Assembly: GCF_001746295.1 (NCBI RefSeq) | Contig: NZ_MJAH01000012.1 | Location: forward strand, 144,338-208,337 | Length of the DNA: 64,000 nucleotides | Direction: 5' to 3' | Origin: Streptomyces sp. LUP47B | GTDB lineage: Bacteria > Actinomycetota > Actinomycetes > Streptomycetales > Streptomycetaceae | Part shown: positions 42,341 to 50,542 of the stretch, in pieces | How the letters are laid out: each line of letters begins with the position of its first letter | Numbering within the stretch: position 1 is the first letter of the stretch | The notes under the pieces: model-generated | What the model saw: the letters and a program-made list of their open reading frames with translations, nothing else | Database searches by the model: none | Told to the model about the DNA's origin: nothing | Made by a program: the position numbers and the translations under genes

Positions 42341-43234
42341 TTACGCGAGTCCGGCGGCGACGGCCTTCTCCGTGGCGGCCCGCACGACGGCCTCCTGCTC
42401 GGGCAGCAGGGGGACACGCGGCGGACGCACCGGCCCGCCGTGCCGGCCGACGATGTCCATCGACAACTTGATGGCCTGCACGAACTCGACCTTGGAGTCC
42501 CAGCGCAGCAACGGGTGGAGCTGCTCGTACAGCTTCCTCGCGGTGGCGAGGTCGCCGGCCACGGCCGCCCGGTACAACTCGACGGAGGCCCTGGGCAGCG
42601 CGTTCGGATAGCCGGCCACCCAGCCCTTGGCGCCCGCGATCGCGAGCTCCAGCAGGACGTCGTCGGCGCCGATCAACAGGTCGAGTTCCGGGGCGAGTTC
42701 GGCCAGCTGGTAGGCGCGGCGGACGTCACCGGAGAACTCCTTGACCGCACGGATGTATCCCTCGGCGTGCAGTGTGGCCAACAGCTCCGGCACCAGGTCG
42801 ACCTTGGTGTCGATGGGGTTGTTGTACGCCACGATCGGCACACCCGCCTTCGCGACCTCGGCGTAGTGCGCGAGGACCGACCGCTCGTCGGCGCGGAAGG
42901 CGTTGGGCGGCAGCAGCATCACGGACGCACAGCCCGCCTCACGCGCCTGCTCGGCCCAGCGGCGGGACTCCGCCGAGCCGTACGCGGCGACGCCGGGCAT
43001 CACCCGCTCGCCGCCGATGGCGGCCACGGCCGTCTCGACGACCTTGGCCCGCTCCTCGGGTGTGAGCACCTGGTACTCGCCGAGCGAGCCGTTCGGTACG
43101 ACGCCGTCGCAGCCGTTCTCGACCAGCCAGGCGCAGTGCTCGGCGTACTTGGCGTAGTTCACCGACAGATCGTCGTTCAACGGGAGGGCGGTGGCGACGA
43201 GTACTCCACGCCACGGACGAAGGCTGGTGGTCAT
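42341..43234 (-). CDS. DapA-family pyrroline-4-hydroxy-2-carboxylate deaminase
   Basis: A 297-residue TIM-barrel lyase. The Schiff-base lysine is K165 in AVKEFSGD, the catalytic Tyr in VAYNNP (~137) and the binding loop NGSLGE (~48). In a hydroxyproline operon this family member deaminates and dehydrates the ring to alpha-ketoglutarate semialdehyde. Dihydrodipicolinate synthase is unlikely because of the operon. A GntR-type site lies in the 42-base gap upstream. Confidence 0.83.
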   Translation of the reverse strand: MTTSLRPWRGVLVATALPLNDDLSVNYAKYAEHCAWLVENGCDGVVPNGSLGEYQVLTPEERAKVVETAVAAIGGERVMPGVAAYGSAESRRWAEQAREAGCASVMLLPPNAFRADERSVLAHYAEVAKAGVPIVAYNNPIDTKVDLVPELLATLHAEGYIRAVKEFSGDVRRAYQLAELAPELDLLIGADDVLLELAIAGAKGWVAGYPNALPRASVELYRAAVAGDLATARKLYEQLHPLLRWDSKVEFVQAIKLSMDIVGRHGGPVRPPRVPLLPEQEAVVRAATEKAVAAGLA

Positions 43235-43267
43235 ACGGATCGCCTCTCAATGGGATTCTCAATAGGG

Positions 43268-43280
43268 TGTGACATATCAC
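43268..43280. promoter_or_regulatory. GntR operator site before deaminase gene
   Basis: TGTGACATATCAC contains GTGA-N4-TCAC arms and overlaps the stop codon of the upstream dehydrogenase gene. It shares TGTGACATA exactly with the reverse strand at 46159-46167. Confidence 0.55.
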
Positions 43281-44674
43281 TGTTCCTCGGTCTCTCCGGC
43301 CCGGGCCAGTACGCCCAGCGGCACCGGCCGTGCGAACGGCCTGCGGCCCGCCGTCTCCGCGCACCCGGCGACCCCGGCCACTCCGGGCACGCACACCCGG
43401 CCCTGGCACCAGCCCATCCCGGCCCGCGTCAGCAGCTTCACGGTCCGCAGATCACCGGCGCCGAGCTCATGTACCGCCTCCCGTACCGCACCGGCCGACA
43501 CCTCCTCGCAACGGCACACCACCGTGTCGTCGGTGACCTGCTCGGCCCAGTGCGCGGGCGGCGCGTAGACGGAGTCGACGGCGGCGAAGAAGGCCCGCAG
43601 CCCGGTCCGGGTGCGCGCGGCGGCCGCCCACTCACCCGGGTCCGGCGCCCGCCCTGCCAGCCGCGCCGCGATCGATCGTCCGGCGATGTATCCCTCGGCG
43701 AGCGAGAGGGCGGAGCCGCCGATCCCGGTGGTCTCGCCCGCCGCCCACACCCCCGGCACGTCGGTGCGCTGCTCGTCGTCGACGTGCACGTCCGTACCGT
43801 CGACCCGGCAGCCCAGCGCGTCGGCGAGGTCGGTGTGCGGCAGCATGCCGTGACTCACGGCGAGGGTGTCGCAGACGAGGCGTCGGCGGCTGTCCTCGCG
43901 CACCCGCCCGTCCCGGTCGAGGGCCGCGACCGTCACCGCCTCCAGCCGCTCGGCGCCGTGCGCCGCCACGACGGTGTGGTGGAGGAGGGTCCGTACCCGG
44001 TGCCGGAGCAACTGCCCCGCGTACCGGGCGCCTTCGGCCACCTTGCCCGGTTGGCCGGCCAGCGCCCGGGACCGCCGTACGAACGCCTTCGGGTCGGCCG
44101 AGTCCACCAGCGCGGCGACCGTCGCGCCCGCCGCGGCGAGGCCGGTGGCGACGGGCAGCAGCAGCGGCCCGGTCCCGGCGACGACGGCGGTACGGCCGGG
44201 CAGCACGAGCCCGCCCTTGAGCATGGCCTGCGCCCCGCCCGCCGTGACGACACCGGGCAGGGTCCAGCCGGGGAAGGGCAGCACCTTCTCGTAGCCGCCG
44301 GTGGCGAGGAGGACCGCCGCCGCGCGTACCTCGGCCGGCTGCTCCTGCTCCGGGCCGACGAGGGCGTGCACAGTGAACCCGGCGGTGTCCCGGCGCTCGA
44401 CGAACCAGACATGATGATCCGTCACATGCCTTACCGTGCCCGCCCGTACGTGGGCGTGCAGGCCGTCCCGCAGTCTCTCCCAGGTCCGCCACTGGTGATG
44501 CAGTGCCTGCGGTCGACGGGCCCCGAGCTCGGTTGCCGGCTGCCGGTAGAACTGCCCGCCCGCCTCCGCGGCCGAGTCGATCAGGGTGACCTGGATGCCC
44601 CGGGCGGCCGCCGCGAGGGTGGCCGCGAGTCCGGCCGGACCCGCGCCGATCACCGCCAGGCTCGGCTCAGTCAT
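43277..44674 (-). CDS. D-hydroxyproline dehydrogenase, FAD/NAD(P)-binding alpha subunit
   Basis: A 465-residue flavoprotein. The dinucleotide motif IGAGPAGLAATLAAAARG opens it, a second one is TAVVAGTGPLLLPVA, and GVWAAGETTGIGGSALSLAEG closes the FAD site. The C-terminal BFD-like domain carries CRCEE and GMGWCQGRVC, a 2Fe-2S ligand set. This is the large subunit of three-part proline/hydroxyproline dehydrogenases. It overlaps the ferredoxin-like gene by eight bases. Confidence 0.87.
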   Translation of the reverse strand: MTEPSLAVIGAGPAGLAATLAAAARGIQVTLIDSAAEAGGQFYRQPATELGARRPQALHHQWRTWERLRDGLHAHVRAGTVRHVTDHHVWFVERRDTAGFTVHALVGPEQEQPAEVRAAAVLLATGGYEKVLPFPGWTLPGVVTAGGAQAMLKGGLVLPGRTAVVAGTGPLLLPVATGLAAAGATVAALVDSADPKAFVRRSRALAGQPGKVAEGARYAGQLLRHRVRTLLHHTVVAAHGAERLEAVTVAALDRDGRVREDSRRRLVCDTLAVSHGMLPHTDLADALGCRVDGTDVHVDDEQRTDVPGVWAAGETTGIGGSALSLAEGYIAGRSIAARLAGRAPDPGEWAAAARTRTGLRAFFAAVDSVYAPPAHWAEQVTDDTVVCRCEEVSAGAVREAVHELGAGDLRTVKLLTRAGMGWCQGRVCVPGVAGVAGCAETAGRRPFARPVPLGVLARAGETEEQ

Positions 44675-44966
44675 CGTGGCCCGTTCCCTCCTGCGTGCGG
44701 ATCGCGTCGCCCGGCCGCAAGGGCATCAGACAAGCCCGTTGGTTCGGGCGGTCGTTGACGGTCACAAGGCAGTCGAAGCAGACGCCGATGCCGCAGAAGA
44801 TCCCGCGCGGGCGGCCCTCGCCGCGGGTGGTGCGCCACGAGGTGACGCCTGCCGTCCACAGCGCGGCGGCGACGGTCTGGCCGGGCAGGGCCTCGATCTC
44901 CCGCCCGTCGAGGGTGACGGTGAAGGCGGGACCGGGCTCGGCGCGCACCAGCTCCAGCGGGTTCAC
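44667..44966 (-). CDS. D-hydroxyproline dehydrogenase, 2Fe-2S gamma subunit
   Basis: A 99-residue ferredoxin-like protein. The cluster ligands are in FCGIGVCFDC and the later Cys in RACLMPLRPGD. It has the small-subunit pattern of LhpBEF/HcnA-type dehydrogenases. It overlaps both neighbours (ATGA-type with the upstream gene, eight bases with the downstream one), so the three subunits are made together. Confidence 0.87.
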   Translation of the reverse strand: MNPLELVRAEPGPAFTVTLDGREIEALPGQTVAAALWTAGVTSWRTTRGEGRPRGIFCGIGVCFDCLVTVNDRPNQRACLMPLRPGDAIRTQEGTGHDD

Positions 44967-46150
44967 GAGGCCTCTTCGGAGTCGGAGTCGGACGCGGAGG
45001 CGGAGGCGGAGGCGGGGAAACGGTCGGGACGGAACGGTGCGAGATCGAGATCGGGAGCGTGCCCGGTCAGCACCTGGGCGATCAGCCGCCCTGTCCCGGT
45101 GGACAGTCCGATGCCCGCGCCCTCGTGCCCGCAGGCGTGGAACAGCCCGGGCACCCGCGGATCGGGGCCGATCGCGGGCAGGTGATCGGGCATGTACGGC
45201 CGGAAGCCGAGGTACGTCCGCATCGCGCGCACCCGCTCCAGGAACGGGAACAGCCGCGTCGCGCCCGCCGCCAGCGATCGCAGCGCGGGCAGCGACAACG
45301 ACCGGTCGAAGCCCACCCGTTCACGGGTGGCGCCGATCAGGACGGGCCCGGCCGCCGTCCCCTCGACGACCGGTGAGGTCTGCAGGGCCGCCGAGTCGCT
45401 GGCCACGTCGGCCACGTAGTCGGCGGCGTACACCTTGTGGTGGACCAGGCGGGGGAGCGGCTCGGTGACGAGGACGAAGCCGCGCCGGGGGAGCACGGGG
45501 AGGCTCACTCCGGCCAGCGCGGCCAGCTCACCGCCCCAGGTCCCGGCGGCGTTGACGACATGCGGGGCGTGGATCTCGCCCCCGCCGGTGCGCACCCCGC
45601 GCACGGCACCGTCGGCGGCGCGCAGCACCTCGGTCACCGCCGCGCCGGTGAACAGCCGGGCACCCGAGGCCCGTACGAGATGAGCGGCGGCCAGCGTCGG
45701 CATGACCTGGGCGTCCTGGGGATAGAGCACACCGCCCGCGAGTCCGGGCGCCAAGTGGGGCTCCAGCTCGCGGAGTCGGCCCGCGTCCACCCGTACCGCC
45801 TCGACGCCCGCGGCCCGTTGCCCGGTCGCGAACTTCTCCAGGGCTTCGAGGCCCTCGGAGGTGGAGGCCACGACCACGCCCCCCTTGAGTTCGTACTCGA
45901 CGGCGTCGCCGACCTCCTCCGCCAGCTCGGTCCACAGCCGTCCTGACAGCAGGGCGAGTTCGAGCTCGGGTCCCGGCTCCTTGTCGGAGACCAGGAGATT
46001 GCCCTCACCGGCGCCGGTCGTACCGCCGGCCACCGGACCGCGGTCGACGACGATCACGTCGAGGCCCGCCCGGGCGGCGTACAGGGCACAGGCCGCGCCC
46101 ACCATCCCGGCACCGACGACCACGACATCGCAGGTCAGTCGCTTGCTCAC
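44963..46150 (-). CDS. D-hydroxyproline dehydrogenase, DadA-like FAD beta subunit
   Basis: A 395-residue DAO-family oxidoreductase with the FAD motif VVVGAGMVGAACALYAARAG and the C-terminal CGHEGAGIGLSTGTG. It should oxidise cis-4-hydroxy-D-proline. The last 16 residues are a low-complexity SASASASDSDSEE tail. The start is GTG 46150 with no Shine-Dalgarno sequence; CATAGT sits exactly seven bases upstream where a -10 box would be for a leaderless transcript. It is the first gene of the five-gene catabolic unit. Confidence 0.86.
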   Translation of the reverse strand: MSKRLTCDVVVVGAGMVGAACALYAARAGLDVIVVDRGPVAGGTTGAGEGNLLVSDKEPGPELELALLSGRLWTELAEEVGDAVEYELKGGVVVASTSEGLEALEKFATGQRAAGVEAVRVDAGRLRELEPHLAPGLAGGVLYPQDAQVMPTLAAAHLVRASGARLFTGAAVTEVLRAADGAVRGVRTGGGEIHAPHVVNAAGTWGGELAALAGVSLPVLPRRGFVLVTEPLPRLVHHKVYAADYVADVASDSAALQTSPVVEGTAAGPVLIGATRERVGFDRSLSLPALRSLAAGATRLFPFLERVRAMRTYLGFRPYMPDHLPAIGPDPRVPGLFHACGHEGAGIGLSTGTGRLIAQVLTGHAPDLDLAPFRPDRFPASASASASDSDSEEAS

Positions 46151-46158
46151 GCCAGTAC

Positions 46159-46169
46159 TATGTCACATG
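46159..46169. promoter_or_regulatory. GntR operator site at the operon promoter
   Basis: TATGTCACATG lies 9 bases upstream of the GTG start and covers the putative -10 region, so a bound repressor would block the promoter. The core GTGACAT (reverse strand) is shared with the other two sites. Confidence 0.55.
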
Positions 46170-46266
46170 CCGCTCTCGGCGGGAACACCCCGACGCCGGA
46201 CCGCCGGCGGGGTTGCGGGGACGTCCGACCGCCGGGACTGTGGGACGGACGGAACTCACCGGGCCG

Positions 46267-47091
46267 TCAGTCGATCTCGCTCGGGTCGGCGGACGGGGTC
46301 CGGCCCGCCTGGACGTCCTCGAGACGTGCCGCGCCCAGCTTCGCCGCCTGCTCGGTCGTGTCGTCGTCGGCTCCGTCGAGACCGCCGTTGGTGAAGCTGA
46401 TCGCGTCCGTGCCGAACCGGAGGGCCGCGACGTCGAGGGTGAGGGTGGTGGGCGCGCCTCCCGATCTGCCCCGGACCGTGACCTGCAGCCCCTGCCGGGC
46501 ATCGCCCTCCTTGGGAAGGGAGGTCGACACCACCTCGACCGTGCGCTGCCCGCCCGAGCTGTCCTTCGCCGTGAACTCGTCGCACTTGACCGGCAGGCTC
46601 TTCAACCAGGCGAAGGACGTGTCCAGCGCGGCCTTGTCATAGGCGGCCACCTGGTACAGCAGCCGGGACTCGCCCTCCTTGAAGCCGGTGAGCGCGGACG
46701 CTCCGGACGGCTTGCCCAGGAGCTCGTCGTCGTAGAGCCGGTCGAGCAGCTTCTGGCAGTCGGGCGCGTCGGCCTTGGCGGTGAGGAAGTCGGCGACGTC
46801 CACCTGGCCGACCAGCAGGCTGTCGCGCCAGGTGGCCGCGTTCTTCACCTGCGTCCAGTCGTCCTCCAGATCCGCCTCCGTCACCAGTGCGGCGCGCGCC
46901 CCGGCCGGGGTGAGCGCGGCAGGGGACTGCTGTGCGAGCGGCGAGGAGGAGATCTCCGTGGTGATCTCGGTGGTGTCCGCGCGGTCCGGACCACTGTCGT
47001 CACCGTCCGCACAGGCGGCGGTCGTCAGCAGGGCTCCGGCCGCCAGGACCGAGGCGAGGACGCGGAAGGGGCGGGGCGGACGGTGGGTCAT
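46267..47091 (-). CDS. Secreted lipoprotein of unknown function
   Basis: A 274-residue lipoprotein. The signal peptide ends in the lipobox LLTTAACADGDD. A Ser/Thr-rich linker precedes a mixed alpha/beta domain with two conserved Cys (PDCQKLLDRL, VKCDEFTAKD), resembling the extracellular sensor-type domains (PknH-like) found in actinobacteria. ATG 47091 follows GGAGACC at good spacing. Its downstream neighbour is the hydroxyproline operon, in the same direction but 116 bases away. Confidence 0.75.
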   Translation of the reverse strand: MTHRPPRPFRVLASVLAAGALLTTAACADGDDSGPDRADTTEITTEISSSPLAQQSPAALTPAGARAALVTEADLEDDWTQVKNAATWRDSLLVGQVDVADFLTAKADAPDCQKLLDRLYDDELLGKPSGASALTGFKEGESRLLYQVAAYDKAALDTSFAWLKSLPVKCDEFTAKDSSGGQRTVEVVSTSLPKEGDARQGLQVTVRGRSGGAPTTLTLDVAALRFGTDAISFTNGGLDGADDDTTEQAAKLGAARLEDVQAGRTPSADPSEID

Positions 47092-47306
47092 CACGAGGTC
47101 TCCTGGAGATGAGAGGTGGCTTCCATGCCACAACCGCTCCTCCCGTACGACCAGCGCACCGGGCTGTTCGAGTGAGGGGGCGACGCCATAGGGGTCCGGA
47201 AAACAGGTGGCGCCCCCGACTCCGACGCCTCTAGGGTGAGACCGCTTCGCACGGCGGTTCTTGGCTGCCGTGCCCCACGAGCGAGGAATGAGGGAGGTGT
47301 CGACCG

Positions 47307-47375
47307 ATGGCTGTCTTTGCGATGAGCGCCGCTCGCATCCAGATCATCAAGTCCACCTCCGTGGCCGTCGGCTGA
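47307..47375 (+). CDS. Possible 22-residue leader peptide upstream of rsgA
   Basis: ATG 47307, preceded by GGGAGG at good spacing, opens a 22-codon frame (MAVFAMSAARIQIIKSTS and VAVG) ending in TGA, 43 bases before the rsgA start. It is followed by the small hairpin CACCA-N5-TGGTG. The codon bias and strong ribosome-binding site are suggestive, but no family is known. The rest of the 327-base gap 47092-47418 holds the divergent promoters. Confidence 0.4.
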   Translation: MAVFAMSAARIQIIKSTSVAVG

Positions 47376-47418
47376 CACCAACTCCTGGTGCCGGGGCCAC
47401 CCTTGTGAAGGGTCTCCC

Positions 47419-48519
47419 TTGACTTCCAGCTCCACTTCTCATGTTTTCTCCGCGCTCGCTCCCTACGGCTGGGACGAGGCATGGGCGGATGAGTTCGCCC
47501 CCTACGAGCCCGACGGGCTCCTGCCCGGACGGGTGGTCCGCGTCGACCGCGGGCAGTGCGACCTCGTCACCCCCGAAGGGATGATGCGGGCCGACACGGC
47601 CTTCGTCACCCCGCCCGATCCGATGCGGGTCCTGTGCACCGGTGACTGGGCCGTCGTCGAGCCCGCGGGCAACCCCCGCTATGTACGGACGTATCTGCCA
47701 CGCCGTACCGCATTCGTACGCTCCACCTCCTCCAAGCGGTCCGAGGGGCAGATCCTTGCGGCCAACGTCGACCACTCGATCGTCGCCGTGTCGCTGGCCG
47801 TCGAACTCGACCTCGGCCGCATCGAACGGTTCCTGGCCCTGGCCTGGGAGTCCGGCGCACAGCCGGTGGTCGTGCTCACCAAGGCCGACCTCGTGCCGGA
47901 CGCCGTGACGCTCTCGCATCTCGTGCAGGACGTGGAGACGGCGGCGCCGGGTGTCCCGGTGCTGACCGTCAGCGCGCTGGACGGGGAGGGGCTCGACGTA
48001 CTCGTCGCGGTCGTCTCCGGCGGTACGAGCGTGCTGCTCGGGCAGTCCGGTGCGGGGAAGTCGACCCTGGCGAACGCGCTCATCGGCGAGGACGTGATGG
48101 CTGTGCAGGCCGCACGGGACGCGGACGGGAAGGGACGCCACACGACCACGACCCGCAACCTCCTCGCCCTGCCGGGCGGGGGCGTACTGATCGACACGCC
48201 CGGCCTCAGGGGCGTGGGGCTGTGGGACGCCGAGACCGGTGTCGGACAGGTCTTCGCCGAGATCGAGGCACTGGCCGCACAGTGCCGCTTCCACGACTGC
48301 GCGCACGAGAGCGAGCCGGGCTGCGCGGTCCTGGCCGCGATCGACTCCGGTGAGCTGCCCGAGCGGCGGCTGGAGAGCTACCGGAAGCTGATCCGGGAGA
48401 ACCAGCGGATCGTGGCGAAGACGGACGCGAGGCTCCGTGCCGAGATCCGGAAGGAGTGGAAGAAGAGGGGAGCGGAGGGGAAGGCGGCGATGGAGGCGAA
48501 GCGGGGGGTGTGGGGTTAG
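47419..48519 (+). CDS. rsgA: Ribosome small-subunit biogenesis GTPase RsgA
   Basis: A 366-residue circularly permuted GTPase. An OB-fold (~35-95) is followed by G4 (LTKAD), then G5, G1 (GQSGAGKST), G2 (GRHTTTTR) and G3 (DTPGLRG), and a C-terminal zinc finger (CRFHDCAHESEPGC). RsgA checks late maturation of the 30S subunit. TTG 47419 follows AAGGGT. The C-terminus is basic (KKRGAEGKAAMEAKRG), suited to rRNA contact. Confidence 0.92.
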   Translation: MTSSSTSHVFSALAPYGWDEAWADEFAPYEPDGLLPGRVVRVDRGQCDLVTPEGMMRADTAFVTPPDPMRVLCTGDWAVVEPAGNPRYVRTYLPRRTAFVRSTSSKRSEGQILAANVDHSIVAVSLAVELDLGRIERFLALAWESGAQPVVVLTKADLVPDAVTLSHLVQDVETAAPGVPVLTVSALDGEGLDVLVAVVSGGTSVLLGQSGAGKSTLANALIGEDVMAVQAARDADGKGRHTTTTRNLLALPGGGVLIDTPGLRGVGLWDAETGVGQVFAEIEALAAQCRFHDCAHESEPGCAVLAAIDSGELPERRLESYRKLIRENQRIVAKTDARLRAEIRKEWKKRGAEGKAAMEAKRGVWG

Positions 48520-48550
48520 CGGGTAGTCCTTCGGCCGCGGGTGGGTGGGG

Positions 48551-48580
48551 GGCTGGTCGCGCAGTTCCCCGCGCCCCTGA
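48551..48580. repeat. Dispersed Streptomyces intergenic repeat
   Basis: GGCTGGTCGCGCAGTTCCCC and the following GCGCCCCTGA form a phrase that I recognise from many Streptomyces intergenic regions. Only one copy was noticed in this window. It can form GC-rich pairing (GGGGAACTGCGCGAC-type) and may act on RNA. Confidence 0.6.
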
Positions 48581-48677
48581 GTGGCTGTGGTCACCCGGAA
48601 CTGACGGGGCACCCCTCATCTCCGTGTCCGATTTCCGCCAGCGGCATCCTCGCCCAGGGCGGAAACTGGAACACGTG

Positions 48678-50057
48678 ATGGACGAAGACACCAGGTACGA
48701 AGCTGTCCGCAGCCGGGACGCCCGGTTCGACGGGGAGTTCTTCTTCGCTGTCGAGACGACCGGGATCTACTGCCGGCCCAGCTGTCCCGCGGTGACCCCG
48801 AAGCGTCACAACGTCCGTTTCTACGCGACGGCCGCCGCCGCGCAGGGCTCCGGGTTCCGGGCCTGCCGGCGGTGCCGCCCGGACGCGGTCCCCGGTTCGG
48901 CCGACTGGAACGTACGGGCGGACGTGGTGGGCCGGGCGATGCGCCTGATCGGCGACGGTGTCGTCGACCGGGAGGGCGTCGCCGGGCTCGCCGGCCGCCT
49001 CGGCTACAGCGCCCGCCAGGTCCAGCGCCAGCTCACCGCCGAACTCGGCGCCGGCCCCGTCGCCCTGGCCCGCGCCCAGCGGGCCCACACCGCGCGTGTC
49101 CTGCTCCAGACCACCGGCCTGCCGGTCACGGAGATCGCGTTCGCCTCGGGCTTCGCCAGCGTGCGGCAGTTCAACGACACGGTCCGGGAAATCTACGCCG
49201 CCACCCCCAGCGACCTGCGGGCCGCCGCCCGGACCACACGCCGCGCGGCCACCCCCACGGCGGGCATTCCGCTACGACTTGCCCACCGCGGCCCCTACCG
49301 GTCCGGCGCCGTCTTCGACCTGCTGGAGAGTGCATCCGTACCCGGCGTCGAGGAGGTGAGCGGGGCGCCCGGGCGGCGCACCTACCGCCGTACCCTCCGC
49401 CTCCCGCACGGCACCGGCATCGTCGCCGTCCACGAACGCACCGGCACGACCGGAACCACCTCCGGCGCGAACCCCGGCGGCTGGCTCGACACCCACCTGC
49501 ACCTCACCGACCCCCGAGACCTGACCACCGCCGTCGGACGGCTGCGGCGGCTCTTCGACCTCGACGCCGATCCCTACGCCGTCGACGAGCGGCTCGGCGA
49601 GGACACCCGGCTCGCGCCCCTGGTCGCCGCCCGCCCGGGACTCCGGTCGCCCGGCGCCGCCGACCCCGAGGAGTTCGCCGTACGGGCACTGGTGGGCCGT
49701 AGCGAATCCGAACGGCTCGTCCAGCGATACGGCAAGACCCTGGACGCACCCTGCGGCAGCCTCACACATCTCTTCCCCGAGCCCGCGGCCCTTTCGGAGG
49801 CGGCCGGCCCGCTGGGCGCGCTGGCCACCGCCCTGGCCGACGGCGCTGTACCACTCGATCCGGGAGCCGACCGCGACGAGGTGCAGCAGGCACTTCTCGC
49901 CCTGCCCGGCCTGGACGCCCGTACGGTCGCCGTCATCCGCACCCGCGCCCTCGGTGATCCCGATGTCGCCCCACCGGGTCTCGACGCCCCGGACACCTGG
50001 CGCCCCTGGCGCTCCTATGCCTGGCAACACCTGCGCACAGCAGGAGAGTTGGAGTAA
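48678..50057 (+). CDS. alkA: Ada-AlkA fusion: DNA-3-methyladenine glycosylase with Ada and AraC domains
   Basis: A 459-residue repair protein. The N-terminal Ada zinc domain carries YCRPSCPA and FRACRRCRPD (methyl-phosphotriester Cys). An AraC HTH pair covers ~85-185 (VAGLAGRLGYSARQVQRQL, TEIAFASGFASVRQFN). The C-terminal ~270 residues are an AlkA N-terminal domain plus HhH-GPD fold (LPGLDARTVAVI, ALGDPDVAPPG). It should remove alkylated bases and sense alkylation damage. ATG 48678 is three bases after an alternative GTG. It is two bases from ogt and forms an adaptive-response operon with it. Confidence 0.9.
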   Translation: MDEDTRYEAVRSRDARFDGEFFFAVETTGIYCRPSCPAVTPKRHNVRFYATAAAAQGSGFRACRRCRPDAVPGSADWNVRADVVGRAMRLIGDGVVDREGVAGLAGRLGYSARQVQRQLTAELGAGPVALARAQRAHTARVLLQTTGLPVTEIAFASGFASVRQFNDTVREIYAATPSDLRAAARTTRRAATPTAGIPLRLAHRGPYRSGAVFDLLESASVPGVEEVSGAPGRRTYRRTLRLPHGTGIVAVHERTGTTGTTSGANPGGWLDTHLHLTDPRDLTTAVGRLRRLFDLDADPYAVDERLGEDTRLAPLVAARPGLRSPGAADPEEFAVRALVGRSESERLVQRYGKTLDAPCGSLTHLFPEPAALSEAAGPLGALATALADGAVPLDPGADRDEVQQALLALPGLDARTVAVIRTRALGDPDVAPPGLDAPDTWRPWRSYAWQHLRTAGELE

Positions 50058-50059
50058 TC

Positions 50060-50542
50060 ATGGCCATCCGCTGGCACCGTCTCGACAGCCCCGTCGGCAC
50101 CCTGCTCCTCACCGCCGACGAGACCGGCGCGCTGACCTCGCTGTCCGTCCCGGAGCAGAAGAACGGCCGTACCGTCCAGGAGGGTTGGATCCACGACCCC
50201 ATCCCCTTCCGGGACGCCGAGGAGCAGCTCGCCGCCTACTTCGCCGGTGAACTCAAGGAGTTCCAGCTGGAGTTGCGTCCTGAGGGCACCGAGTTCCGGA
50301 CCCGCGTCTGGGACGCCCTCGACGACGTTCCGTACGGGGCGACCACGACGTACGGTGAGATCGCCGCCCGCGTCGGTGCCTCCCGTGTCGCCGTCCGGGC
50401 CGTGGGCGGCGCGATCGGCGCGAACCCCCTGCTGATCCTCCGCCAGTGCCATCGGGTGATCGGCGCGAACGGCCTGCTCACCGGGTACGCGGGCGGCCTG
50501 GAGCGCAAGACAGCCCTGCTCACCCTCGAAGGTGCCCGCTAG
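50060..50542 (+). CDS. ogt: Methylated-DNA-protein-cysteine methyltransferase
   Basis: A 160-residue suicide repair enzyme that removes O6-methylguanine lesions. The helix-turn-helix segment (YGATTTYGEIAARVG) and the active Cys in RQCHRVIGANG are present. The usual PCHRV motif reads QCHRV here, with Gln in place of Pro. GGAGT precedes ATG 50060. The stop shares CTAG with the convergent flavin gene. Confidence 0.92.
   Translation: MAIRWHRLDSPVGTLLLTADETGALTSLSVPEQKNGRTVQEGWIHDPIPFRDAEEQLAAYFAGELKEFQLELRPEGTEFRTRVWDALDDVPYGATTTYGEIAARVGASRVAVRAVGGAIGANPLLILRQCHRVIGANGLLTGYAGGLERKTALLTLEGAR

Noticed and set aside
41276..44758. Plus-strand open frame of 1160 codons
   Set aside because: Antisense of the epimerase, deaminase and dehydrogenase genes; no domain seen.
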